A stretch of DNA of 23,871 bases from Perkinsus marinus ATCC 50983 (GCF_000006405.1 NW_003212465.1:6209-30079); one strand, 5' to 3'. Counted from the stretch's first letter, positions 1-9,206 are shown. The notes: generated by a model not told the origin, from the sequence alone. A program made the numbers and translations.

Positions 1-650
1 ACACGCTACATGTACGTATGGATCATCCGATGGCCGCCTTCGAGCTCCTCCTGCTCTTAACTGCTAGTCCCCATAAGCCTTCTCAGAACAGCCGCATCAT
101 TCTACTGCGAGTCCTTGATATCCTCCACCTAGGATTGTAAGCTCTGTGTGACACAGTAACGAGTCGGTGTTCGCGTCTAGTGCTGGAATAGTCATCAATC
201 ACATAATGATGGCTGAGCTCTGCAGGGAGTATCTCGTGGAGAGCAGAGGAGGACACTTTAGAGTGCCTCTTACCAAACGACGATAGTAGGTGTAGTCCAG
301 CTGCCACCATACCTGGCGGACGATGTACAAAAGGAGTGGTACGCACCCTTATACACCACCTACATCTGATGAGATCCACATCTCGGATGTCATAAAAACC
401 AAATAGCATCGCTCCGCCTCTTCAGATTCCGCCCAGACATCCGCTGATAGGGACTATCACTACCTTTCTCGCTGGTAGACTTGCTTTAATTCGTCCTATA
501 TTGAACTACCTTCATAACCTCTCAATAGCTGATAGGGCAGAGATGGACATCACTACTATTGATAACTACTACCACCACATCCCCGATAAGAGTGTCGATT
601 ACATACGCAACACGCAGGGGAAGTAAACTGTGTCATATGTACGGGTAGAC
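1..650. other. Unresolved left end, downstream of the DHHC gene
   Basis: No gene is resolved here. On the plus strand a possible splice acceptor (AG at 260-261) is followed by an open stretch 262-366 that translates with protein-like composition (it contains LPPYLADDVQKEWY) and ends at TGA 367-369. I could not connect it to other exons. A 108-codon minus-strand open frame (83-409) has unconvincing composition. From about 420 to 650 I see only AT-rich sequence with short repeats such as gctgataggg, which probably includes the 3' flank of the DHHC gene. Confidence 0.25.
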
Positions 651-2936
651 TCACTCTGCAGGGTTGTCAGAAACCGGGGGAATGTTGTTGTGACGATGAG
701 CGCTTCTGCGGTTGTCTCCTCGCGGAGGCCCTCTAGCACCAATGGTCGGCCAGATGTAGCCATCACAGTTCGGGGCCGGCTGAAAATAACAAATCTTCAT
801 AATTTCGTGGCGCGTGACAACTCACCTTCGAATTAGCCCACGGTATCATCCACCGGAATGAACAAAAAGTATAGTCTCCAAATACTTGGTGGAAATTTCT
901 GGACCGCCCAAGGTTGAAAGGGTTACTGTCAACCGACCACGATGAGCTGCCCTTACCACAACTCGCCATATTACATGAAAAGTGTCCCCTGCTGCTTTGC
1001 CAGTCGAGCCTCCTGTACGTTGGACTGGAAGTCTATTGTGGTCTGGTTGGTTAACACCAAGTAAGTGTGAAAGCCGAGGAGAGTACCAACCGCAATGGCT
1101 ATCGCCAGACATATGACGAAGGACATAGCTACTGCCTGAACAGAAGGAGCCTGGAATCATTTCGCGCGCCACGAAATTATCACCTGTTTGTAGGCAATGG
1201 AGATGTCCCATCGGGGAGCTCCTCGTGCTGGGAACATCGCCGCATTGAAAGGGTCGAAGAACAGCAGAATGACAAAAAGGCAGCATAACTCTAGGTAGAG
1301 TAGGAAGAGGTAAAAGTACCTTGGTGGGAAGGACACGATATATAAAAGGATTACAGTATCTCTAGGGGGGGTATGAGACCGAATATATGATATGCAATTG
1401 GCATAGTACTGTAATAGTACTGTAACATTAACGTACTACGTAATACACGTAATACACGTAATACACGTAATACATCCGTGTAATATTATGTATTGCAATT
1501 ATATAGCATACTGGCATATTAGTGAGAAATTTATCGAACTTTCTGCCGTGTAACACGCTATCTACCGGTTCATACTGCAGGCTCAGTCAGCAGGGACTGA
1601 GCCTGCAGCTATACCTCTATGCTGGCTATTACTCGCCTGATCGAAGGGGTGCTGCGCAAGAGGAAAAAAAGTGAGAAATTGAAATGTACGTAGTCGTGGC
1701 CTCCAAATCCATGACATTAGATCTCGCCCTAGAATCGGTATCATACTCATGTGATCAACAGCTACCCTTGGGAAAATGAACCCACCAAGACGACAATTTG
1801 GCCAGGTCATGTCCTTCACGGCCAATCACTATGGATAATGGATAATGGAGAATAGATGTATTCTCCACATACTCCCAAGCATAATATCCACCTACTTGTA
1901 ATTCCGATGCCCTACACAATTGTTCAGCCATGGGCAGTGATGGTCCATCTTCAGTACGCATACTTTACACACTGAACAGTGGTGGGCTCGGGCCGGTTTA
2001 TATCTAAAGAAAGAGCTCCTACCGCGCCCCGCCATGACATAATTGATCACACACACTAGCAGACGAGTATTAATCGATAACAGGCATGCCTTCCGCCTCA
2101 TTGTACTATTCATATACGTAATATTACTCGCTACTTGATGATACCACACCTCGAGTACAACAGGGTGCCCCACCCGCAACTACCGGTTGCACTTCCGACA
2201 CAGCGGAAAGGGAGCCGTCAGAGAGGAGGGTGGAGGGGGCTTTGCTGGGCCGTCATCATCTGAGATCATCACGTATTGAGACGAACCAACAGCTGATGAT
2301 GGGAAACGCATAAGCACTGTAGCAGATTTAAGTCATGTGTGACCGCTCTTTTTTCCCCTCGTGGGGAGATGGATTCAGGTAAAGAAAACAAAACGACGAA
2401 GATGAAGACCCCAGCACGAACCTTTGAGGCCCAACTGAAATGTCGCATTAGAAGTAACTCCCCCAAGACCTACCAGAACTGTCATTATTAGCATATCCTT
2501 GATAGACTCTGCCATTCTTGGCCAACCGTAGCTGTAATGCATTCCTAAGGGCAAGCTCTTCGACATCTGAGGAGACACAACTGCCCATTTCACTCGAGAC
2601 TCCTCAAACTACCGTTCTCGCTCCCGGATGGGGCCTCGGGATCGCACACTGGGGGCACTCCAGGAGAGGTCCCCGCGGCCTGAAACAAGGTGTACACATT
2701 CTGATAGAAAAACTGTAAAATTGGCTGCCTTGACATAGTTGTATATCATATTGATTAGCAGGAAGAGGCCAATGGCCGTAGCCCCTGACCAGACCCAAGC
2801 TGTATTGTAATAGTAGACGATTACCGCGAAGTAGGTGTAGGTACAAAAACCGTATAGGGAGAACGCCAAAAGTATCTTGAGGTCAACATAGCCCTCCTAC
2901 GATTAGAAAGATATTCCTCACTAAGGCTGGTCCCAT
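651..2936 (-). CDS. DHHC-type protein S-acyltransferase (palmitoyltransferase), ten exons
   Basis: Transfers long-chain acyl groups to cysteines of target proteins, in Golgi, ER or plasma membrane. Exons read on the minus strand: 2936-2901, 2875-2714, 2679-2613, 2566-2474, 2292-2184, 2003-1896, 1319-1184, 1150-975, 925-826 and 779-651. Spliced length is 1116 nt, 371 residues, in frame throughout, ending TGA. Seen in the translation: TM1 and TM2 near residues 5-58; a Cys-rich domain starting [16 protein letters not shown]; the catalytic DHHC at 176-179 followed by [16 protein letters not shown]3; TM4 near 245-265; TTID at 274-277 (the family's TTxE); NPFNLG at 297-302; and NFHQVFG at 306-312 (PaCCT-like). 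All core residues are present. Introns are 25, 34, 46, 181, 180, 576, 33, 49 and 46 bp. Two of them (1151-1183, 780-825) carry the introner-like repeat. The start, exon 1 and the 25-bp first intron are the least certain parts. A GTGAGT overlapping the stop could allow a further 3' exon. Confidence 0.9.
780..825 (+). repeat. Introner-like element, copy 1 (intron of DHHC gene, antisense)
   Basis: A 46-bp intron of the minus-strand DHHC gene (GTGAGT...TTTTCAG). It contains the core AATTTCGTGGCGCGTGA at 801-817, which lies antisense to the gene. The exons on either side join in frame. Confidence 0.8.
1151..1183 (-). repeat. Introner-like element, copy 2 (intron of DHHC gene, sense)
   Basis: A 33-bp intron (GTGATA...TTCCAG) between the exons encoding IAYKQ and APSVQ. 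The core at 1160-1180 makes up 21 of its 33 bases and is identical over 21 bp to copy 5 at 15483-15503. It contains an inverted repeat ATTTCG/CGAAAT around a GC-rich loop. The intron carries an in-frame TGA, so it must be spliced out. Confidence 0.85.
1439..1474. repeat. Four perfect copies of CGTAATACA
   Basis: A 9-bp unit is repeated four times without error inside the 576-bp intron of the DHHC gene, in an AT-rich stretch that also holds a twofold ATAGTACTGTA repeat around 1403-1425. Confidence 0.9.
1575..1608. repeat. Perfect 14-bp inverted repeat in an intron
   Basis: CTGCAGGCTCAGTC (1575-1588) is followed by a 6-base spacer and its exact reverse complement (1595-1608). It lies inside the long DHHC intron. 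In RNA it would form a strong hairpin on either strand. No matching transposon ends were seen around it. Confidence 0.85.
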
Positions 2937-3668
2937 CAATTTAATTGATAAATCGAAACACCTTCCAACTCGATATCCAATCCGACTAGGAATCTGAAAA
3001 AAAGAGACTTCCGGGTGTGGCTTTCAGATATAAATCTCCTACATGCCATAACAGTATGAATGGTGCTTTTAACCAAAGTGGTACTCGCGGTAAACGCATA
3101 GTATCCCCAAAAATGCCTCTACTATGCAACGCCTTGACGGACATTTTTGGGGCGAGCGAGAATGTTCTTTCTGAGTGTCTCGTCACTCGATTGAACAGCC
3201 CCTGTGGATTGACAATTTATAAAGAGGAGACTTGATGGTATTACTACTACTGGGGGGAGGGGATAGGAAACTGAGCTCATTGTAGGGGGTAGAGTAGAGT
3301 CTCTTTTTGAGGAATATTATGATTCGTTTTTTGGGGGTAAAACTACCGGGGGAGAACTCTCTTTCGAATGTTATGCCAGTGAAAGGCGTATTCATGATTC
3401 TTGACACCATTGAGGAGCTAGGGGGGGGTCCTCTGAGGTAGTTGTGGAGCGACTAAGAAGGGTCTACTACGCATCTAAGTTTTACATGTAGTGGGGAAGT
3501 TTATTGAGGTTGGACTTATCTTCCGGTGCTCATTATGTGAATGACGTCCGGTGAGATGTGGGGATTTAACTCACAGTTGTAGCTCCCATACCGTAACTTG
3601 GTCACTTCCCGAAGAGGTCGCGTTGAGGGATGGGGTCTCTACGTACGTTTATCAGGTATTCGTTAGTC
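2937..3668. promoter_or_regulatory. Divergent intergenic region between DHHC gene and paralog 1
   Basis: Carries the 5' flanks of two genes transcribed away from each other. An 11-bp perfect inverted repeat (CCCCAAAAATG at 3105-3115, its complement at 3142-3152) could fold with a 26-base loop. Between about 3250 and 3430 the plus strand has five runs of five or more G, which could form a G-quadruplex. Open frames on both strands here (3017-3235, 3183-3410) show no recognisable protein and look like chance. No core promoter motif could be assigned. Confidence 0.5.
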
Positions 3669-5189
3669 ATGGGTAATAGTGTCCTTTCCTCACTATCGGT
3701 GGATACACCTTTTCTTCCGACCCCTCAAGACTTGAGCCTTGTACTCCTATCAGACCAAGACCATATATACACCCTGAAATGCCCACAGGAGGTAGTGGCA
3801 GCCATAAGGGGAGCGTTGGGTCCTGGAGCTATCAAAAGGAATGGGCTCTCAGCTAAGGCGAAAGGGCTACAAAAATTCACTTTAACGAGATGGTTGTGGT
3901 TGAGCAGCGGGACTGACACTGTGAAGACTCGTATGATTGTTATGAATATTATTGCGGCGATTGAGGAAGTTGGCTGGGAGGTCGCAGTCGAGGTCGATTT
4001 GTCTCGCTCTGGGTTTTTGCGAGGATGGGTTTTGAGACGGCGCTCTGGGTCAGCGCCAGGAAGGCATCTTATGGTGGGCTTTCATGATACTGATGATGTG
4101 AGGATGTTGATCATGGATGACGGTACTAGAGTTAATGCAGTCCAAGATGCGATTCGGGAGGGTATTTCGAGGGCATGGAAAATATCCGAAGAGTCTGAGT
4201 ATGGTGGTTCGTATGAGTTCAAGTTGTCGGGTAACCCTTTCTGTGCTAGTGGGGAATCCACGGTAGCAGTCCGAGAGATGGTACTTGGAATATGTGACCA
4301 GCTCGGGCGGGCTCAAGGGTATGTTTTACACAATTCATTTATATTATCGACTCGTAAGGGATCTCAGGCTAGTTTGGTATTCAAGACTCTATCTGATAAT
4401 GGTAGTGACCCTCGTAGTAGAAGGCATGAAAGCTACCTGGGGGTGAGTCTTAATGATGGGGATGATATAAGGCTGGTTATGGCCCCTGGCCAAGAGATGG
4501 ATTTCGTGGCGCGTGACGAAATTGGTCGAGCTATTGTTGAAGCGTGGCCCAGAGGTATCCAGAGGCAGGGTATGTATGGAGGTAGTTATGAGTGGAAGCT
4601 GAAGGGATATCCATGGCTGGCTGATGGTGCCGATACAGTCGATGCTAGAGTGTTGGTGGGGAGAATAATCGGAATAATGTATTCACTGGGATTCGAACTC
4701 AGGTCTGGAGTCGATTGCAGCGGGAAAATTGCTGACCTGTCCTTCATGGTATTTCGCAAGCCTCCGATGGCCCTACGAATTCTCCCACCTCCACCAGTCC
4801 TCTGCCTGTCATTTCACAGGCAAGACCGAGTCAGATTATCAAGTACTGACTCTATGGTGGTTCAGGAAGTATCCTCGCGCGTGCGTGCAAGCTTGGCCCC
4901 TCCCAGCTTGTCGGTAGATGTGGTCCAAAGTTCACGTTGGTACGGTAGATCATTTGAGCTAGAGTTATATGGATTGCCGTTTCAAGGCATAGTTAGCTCT
5001 CGAACCGCTCTGGCTGCCGGGTTGATTCTCCTAACTATAGTAGATGCTTTGAATGAGCTGGGCTGGGAGGTGAAGGCCTCTCTTGACATATCGGGTAAAG
5101 TGAGGCATCGGACTCGGAAGGATCGTCCTAATGAAACTGAGAAGCAGGACTTATCGTCGTTATACTTTCTCAAAGCGCATTCCGCGTGA
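3669..5189 (+). CDS. Tandem paralog 1, four-module protein of unknown function
   Basis: An intronless frame whose product I do not recognise. It holds four divergent copies of a roughly 110-residue module. Each module has a D-x-DD-[VI]-R stretch, a helix ending near AW/SW, a YG(G)S-E-x-KL-x-G-x-P[WF] stretch, an acidic-hydrophobic helix with an Arg (TVDARVLVG), G-[WF]-E, and D-x-S followed by a strand ending in [VL][FL]R[KR]. I start it at the second Met (MGNSVLSS). That gives 506 residues, exactly the length of paralogs 2 and 3, and an N-terminal Met-Gly like theirs. An upstream in-frame ATG at 3630 would add 13 residues. Module 3 contains MDFVARDEI, encoded by an exonic copy of the introner-like core (4501-4523) with no length change relative to paralog 2. 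The most divergent of paralogs 1-3. Confidence 0.88.
   Translation: MGNSVLSSLSVDTPFLPTPQDLSLVLLSDQDHIYTLKCPQEVVAAIRGALGPGAIKRNGLSAKAKGLQKFTLTRWLWLSSGTDTVKTRMIVMNIIAAIEEVGWEVAVEVDLSRSGFLRGWVLRRRSGSAPGRHLMVGFHDTDDVRMLIMDDGTRVNAVQDAIREGISRAWKISEESEYGGSYEFKLSGNPFCASGESTVAVREMVLGICDQLGRAQGYVLHNSFILSTRKGSQASLVFKTLSDNGSDPRSRRHESYLGVSLNDGDDIRLVMAPGQEMDFVARDEIGRAIVEAWPRGIQRQGMYGGSYEWKLKGYPWLADGADTVDARVLVGRIIGIMYSLGFELRSGVDCSGKIADLSFMVFRKPPMALRILPPPPVLCLSFHRQDRVRLSSTDSMVVQEVSSRVRASLAPPSLSVDVVQSSRWYGRSFELELYGLPFQGIVSSRTALAAGLILLTIVDALNELGWEVKASLDISGKVRHRTRKDRPNETEKQDLSSLYFLKAHSA
4501..4523 (+). repeat. Introner-like core inside coding sequence (copy 3)
   Basis: The core lies within paralog 1 and reads in frame as FVARDEI. 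Here it is a perfect short inverted repeat: ATTTCGT at 4501-4507 and ACGAAAT at 4516-4522. Copy 1 and this copy share 17 identical bases. No GT-AG pair around it would restore a better alignment, and the paralogs have the same length here, so it is not an intron. Confidence 0.75.
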
Positions 5190-5344
5190 ATTTTTCAACC
5201 TTGTATTGTCTTAGTAACCTGGGTACACCTCGTTCGTGCCCCGTGTAGGTTTCACTTTATCCATTTAGATCATGGAACAGTGATACATTCGTTCAGTGTT
5301 TGGTAAGAAATCCTGTTCTATCGCATGTAGTTATTTCTCATTGA

Positions 5345-6865
5345 ATGGGTTGCGTCTGTTGCAGCGGCCTTGAAGGGCTGTACGAGCCCCATCCGGACAA
5401 GACTACCCCTCAGGGTCTTTGTGTTATTGCCCTCTGTGGTCTAGGGGCGCTCTACACTCTCAAGTGTCCGGAAGAGGTCAAGCAGGCGGTTCGGAACGCT
5501 CTGGGGAGAAAGCATCTGAAGAGTGATGGGCCGTCCATTAAAGCTAAGGGCCTGTACAAGTTCAAGCTGGGGGGCTGGCTGTGGATGGCTAATGGGGTAA
5601 AGACTGTGGAGGTCCGCAGGGTGGTATTGAGCTTCATAGAAGAGTTGGAAAAAGTTCGCTGGGAGATCGTTGAGAGCGTGGACATGTCCAGATCCGGGTA
5701 CCTCCAAATGTTAATTTTGAGGCGCAGTGACGATGATTTCGAGAGGGGTCGCCGCAAGAACTTCCTGGTTGGCCTACATGGTAGTGACGATCTCCGTTTT
5801 ATATGTGATGATGAGCCTACCCGAGTGCATGCGATTACTGAAGCTGCTCGGCTCGGTATTGAATCGTCTTGGAAGATTTCCAGAGAAAGCGAGTATGGCG
5901 GAGCTCATCAGTTTGTGTTGAATAAACGACCTTTCGGAACGCTGGGCGCGAACGGCGAGGATTCTGTCAAGATCAGGAGGATGCTGGTGGCGATGTGCGC
6001 TCAGATAGAGAAGGCTACGGGCTATCGCTTGGCGAAGTCGTTAAACTTATCGGCAGGCCAGGCAAGCAAGTCCAGTATGGTCTTTCGGTATTATGAGGAC
6101 TCGAGGGATTGCGGTGAAGTTACCTACGTTGGTCTCAGCCTGAATGACATAGATGATGTGCGGTTGATAAGCCCACCATGGGACTCTCTGGACGAGACTA
6201 TAAAAGATACCCTCCGCAAGGCGATTGTGGAAGCCTGGCCCAAGGGCATCCAGAAAGAGAGGATGTACGGCGAGGCTTATGAATGGAAACTGTCTGGGCG
6301 GCCCTGGGATGCATATGGCACTGATACTGTCGATTCGAGAATCTTGGTTGGGAGAATGTTGAAGGGGATGTGGTCGCTGGGATTCGAACTCCTGCCTAAA
6401 ATTGACTGCAGTGGTAAGCTAGCCGATATGTCCTTAATGGTATTCAGAAGGCCTCGACAAGGCAATGTTCCTCTGCCTCCTAACGAGCCCGTGCTGGGGG
6501 TCTCTCTACATGATACTGACGATATCAGGATAACGTGCACGGACGAGACGGTGGTAGATAACCTCGAGGGGTTTGTGCGGAATGCTATGATGAGACCGGC
6601 TCTATCTGCTGACCCTGTCAAGCGTTTCGGTCGCTACGGCCGATCCTTGCAGATGAAGTTGAATGGCTGCCCCTTCCATACGTGCACTAATTCCCATAAT
6701 GCTCTCTACTGTGGTACTGTCCTATTGGCTTTAGTTGATCTTCTGTATCAGCAAGGATGGGTCTTGAGGACAGCGCCTGACGTATCTAGGAAGTACTATG
6801 CTGATGATAAGAAGCAGTATAAGCTTGATACTGCTACCATGTATTTCACGAAAGCTCGTACCTAG
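5345..6865 (+). CDS. Tandem paralog 2, four-module protein of unknown function
   Basis: An intronless frame of 506 residues, 155 bp after paralog 1, with the same four-module layout. The N-terminus is MGCVCCSGLEGLYEP. Gly2 followed by Cys3, Cys5 and Cys6 resembles dual myristoylation-palmitoylation signals (compare Lck, MGCGCSS). No signal peptide or membrane segment is visible, so I infer a soluble protein tethered to the inner face of a membrane. Module 3 reads VGLSLNDIDDVRLI, AWPKGIQ, YEWKLSGRPW, TVDSRILVG, SLGFELLPKIDCSGK, then SLMVFRRP. Closest to paralog 3. Bases 6422-6658 are nearly identical to 8763-8999, while the flanking coding sequence is clearly more divergent. Confidence 0.9.
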   Translation: MGCVCCSGLEGLYEPHPDKTTPQGLCVIALCGLGALYTLKCPEEVKQAVRNALGRKHLKSDGPSIKAKGLYKFKLGGWLWMANGVKTVEVRRVVLSFIEELEKVRWEIVESVDMSRSGYLQMLILRRSDDDFERGRRKNFLVGLHGSDDLRFICDDEPTRVHAITEAARLGIESSWKISRESEYGGAHQFVLNKRPFGTLGANGEDSVKIRRMLVAMCAQIEKATGYRLAKSLNLSAGQASKSSMVFRYYEDSRDCGEVTYVGLSLNDIDDVRLISPPWDSLDETIKDTLRKAIVEAWPKGIQKERMYGEAYEWKLSGRPWDAYGTDTVDSRILVGRMLKGMWSLGFELLPKIDCSGKLADMSLMVFRRPRQGNVPLPPNEPVLGVSLHDTDDIRITCTDETVVDNLEGFVRNAMMRPALSADPVKRFGRYGRSLQMKLNGCPFHTCTNSHNALYCGTVLLALVDLLYQQGWVLRTAPDVSRKYYADDKKQYKLDTATMYFTKART

Positions 6866-7685
6866 TGTTCCCTTTGGTGTGACAGGCATTGAATCCCTGT
6901 GATTTCATGTGATGGCGGGCAATGAATTTATAGATGTCCATATTAATGCAGCAGCTTGAAGCGTGTTTCGTTAGTTCGGATGAATATACTGCATTTGGCA
7001 AGTCCAGCTCAGTATTCCTTCACCTATGGAAACTCTCGCCGACTCTCCGGTATCGACATGAGCCAGCCTAAGATCAGCTGTTCGTTCTAGTCGCGGTATG
7101 GCATATCTGCCCCAAGTAAGATTGGCTATACTAATAGCGAAATTGATCTCTACTGTTAGTCGAGATTGGCCTTACTCCGGTGGGGAGAATCGTTCGGGTC
7201 GTCTTATGCTGTGAGGTTGCGGAATTAATTGCACTGAGTAATATCTTGGGGTGGCATAGTTGCCCCGCTTGAAGGGAATAATCGCACTGAGGCATATGTT
7301 GGGGTAATAAGGATGCCCCGCCTCGAGGAATTGAATCTATTGAGACCTATATGAGGGCATAGTTGCCTTACTCGAACAAATTGATTGTGCCGATGTGCAT
7401 ATTGGGGTGGCATAGTTGCCCCACCTAGAGGAATACGTATCGGATGAGATGGGGCATTGGAGTAAGGAGGATCGTCCTAATTAAACCAGGACGCAGTACG
7501 CCTCTTTGGGGGGAGTGCCCCTTCAAATGGGCGCCTCCTAGTTAACTTCTTATTCTTATTCATCTGACTGTATCTGCTTCATGGTTGGGGCTAGTCTTAT
7601 CAGATTCTGGAACTGTCTTTCTATAGCATTCCTCTAGTGTTCGACGACGGGCTTTATTTCATTGGTTGTAGTTAATTTTTGTTAC
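6866..7685. other. Intergenic spacer between paralogs 2 and 3
   Basis: No coding sequence is supported. It contains the A-type minisatellite (7221 to about 7440) and short G/C-run palindromic segments such as GGGGTGGCATAGTTGCCCC. An in-frame TTG at 7662 precedes paralog 3, but the MG-starting ATG at 7686 is preferred. Confidence 0.6.
7221..7440 (+). repeat. Minisatellite A, about 53-bp unit, four to five degenerate copies
   Basis: Units begin near 7221, 7275, 7327, 7376 and 7430 (spacing 49-54 bp), each starting with GGAAT or a variant. They carry a conserved GGGGTGGCATAGTTGCCCC-like imperfect palindrome, clearest at 7248-7266 and 7404-7422. The copies have diverged by substitution and small indels. 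The unit is related to minisatellite B at 20680. Confidence 0.75.
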
Positions 7686-9206
7686 ATGGGTTCGGTCTGT
7701 TGCGGCGGCTTGAAGGGGCTGTACGAACCGTCCCCGGACAGGACTACCTCTCAGGGCCTTTGTGTCATTGCTCTGTGTGGTTTCAAAGCACTGTATACTT
7801 TGAAGTGTCCGGAAGAGGTTAAACAAGCCGTCCGGAATGCCTTGGGAAAGGAGCATTTGAGGGGAGATGGGCCTTCCACCAAGGCTAAGGGCTTGTATAA
7901 GTTCAAGCTCGACAGTTGGTTGTGGATGTCCAATGGCCAGAAGACGGTAGAAGTCCGCCGGATGGTATTAAGATTGATAGAGGAGCTAGATGCAGTGCGC
8001 TGGGAGATCCTTGAAGACGTGGACATGTCTAGGTCGGGGTATCTTCGAATGTTAGTTTTGAGGCGTAGTGACTCTGATATTGAGAGGCCTCGTCATAAAG
8101 ATTTCCTGGTGGGTCTGCATGGCGGTGATAGCATTCGTATCACATGTGATGATGAGCCTGGTCGTGTACATGCGATTACTGAAGCTGTTCGACTCGGTAT
8201 TGAATCTTCCTGGGAAATCGTCAAGGAAGGAAAGTATGGCGGTGCTCATGAGTTTGTATTGGATGGATGGCCATTTGGCTGCATGGGGACTAAAGTCGAG
8301 GATTCTGTGAAAGTTAGGAGGATGCTGGTAGCGATGTGCGCCCAGATAGAGAAGGCTACGGGTTATCGCATGGCGAAGTCGTTGAACTTGTCGGCGGCTA
8401 CGTCGGGTAAATCCAGTATCATCTTCCGATATCATGACGACGCTAGCAAGCATGGCGAGGTGACCTACGTTGGTGTCAGTCTGAATGATAAAAATGTCGT
8501 ACGTTTGATAAGCCCCCCATGGGACTCTCTGGATGAGACTGTGGAGGATACTCTCCGCAGTGCGATAGTGGAAGCCTGGCCTAAGGGCATTCAGCAGGAG
8601 AGGGTGTACGACGGGGCTTATGAATGGGAGCTAGCCGGGTTGCCCTGGGACGCTCATGGTACTGATTTGGTCGATTCGAGGATCTTGGTGGGGAGGATGT
8701 TGAAGGGGATGTGGTCGCTGGGATTCGAACTTTCGCCTAAGATTGACTGCAATGGCAAGCTGGCCGATATGTCCTTAATGGTATTCAGAAGGCCTCGACA
8801 AGGCAATGTTCCTCTGCCCCCTAACGAGCCCGTGCTGGGGGTCTCTCTACATGATACTGACGATATCAGAATAACGTGCACGGACGAGACGGTGGTAGAT
8901 AACCTCGAGGGGTTTGTGCGGAATGCTATGACGAGACCGGCTCTATCTGCTGACCCTGTCAAGCGTTTCGGTCGCTACGGCCGATCCTTGCAGATGAAGC
9001 TGGATGGTCGTCCCTTCTGTACACATACTAATGCCCATAACACTTTGTATTGCGGTACTGTGCTTTTGGCCTTATTGGATGTCCTGTATCGACAGGGATG
9101 GATTCTGAGGACTTCGCTCGACGTGTCAAGGAAGCAGGTCGGCACCGATAATAGCCAGTCCAAGCTGGATGCTGCTGCTATGTATTTTACGCACACACGT
9201 ATCTGA
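7686..9206 (+). CDS. Tandem paralog 3, four-module protein of unknown function
   Basis: An intronless frame of 506 residues from the ATG at 7686, the same length as paralog 2 and alignable along its whole length without large gaps. The N-terminus MGSVCCGGLKGLYEP again fits myristoylation at Gly2 with neighbouring cysteines for S-acylation. The four modules match paralog 2 motif for motif (WMSNGQKTVEVRRM, SVKVRRMLVAMCAQIEKATGYR, SRILVGRMLKGMWSLGFEL, CGTVLLALLDVLY). The 237-bp tract 8763-8999 differs from paralog 2 at only three positions that I can count. Likely a recent duplicate of paralog 2 homogenised by gene conversion. Function unknown. Confidence 0.9.
   Translation: MGSVCCGGLKGLYEPSPDRTTSQGLCVIALCGFKALYTLKCPEEVKQAVRNALGKEHLRGDGPSTKAKGLYKFKLDSWLWMSNGQKTVEVRRMVLRLIEELDAVRWEILEDVDMSRSGYLRMLVLRRSDSDIERPRHKDFLVGLHGGDSIRITCDDEPGRVHAITEAVRLGIESSWEIVKEGKYGGAHEFVLDGWPFGCMGTKVEDSVKVRRMLVAMCAQIEKATGYRMAKSLNLSAATSGKSSIIFRYHDDASKHGEVTYVGVSLNDKNVVRLISPPWDSLDETVEDTLRSAIVEAWPKGIQQERVYDGAYEWELAGLPWDAHGTDLVDSRILVGRMLKGMWSLGFELSPKIDCNGKLADMSLMVFRRPRQGNVPLPPNEPVLGVSLHDTDDIRITCTDETVVDNLEGFVRNAMTRPALSADPVKRFGRYGRSLQMKLDGRPFCTHTNAHNTLYCGTVLLALLDVLYRQGWILRTSLDVSRKQVGTDNSQSKLDAAAMYFTHTRI

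Noticed and set aside
630-1288. Plus-strand open frames opposite the DHHC exons (630-836, 1067-1288)
   Set aside because: They overlap well-supported minus-strand DHHC exons and introns, match no family, and their NFVARDN-like peptide comes from the repeat core.
6375-6391. A tRNA T-arm-like string (reverse of GCTGGGATTCGAACT) in paralogs 2 and 3
   Set aside because: It encodes the conserved SLGFEL of module 3, and no cloverleaf or acceptor stem can be drawn around it.
7662-7685. TTG start eight codons upstream for paralog 3
   Set aside because: The ATG at 7686 gives MGSVCC and exactly 506 residues as in paralog 2; a TTG start is not expected in a nuclear gene.
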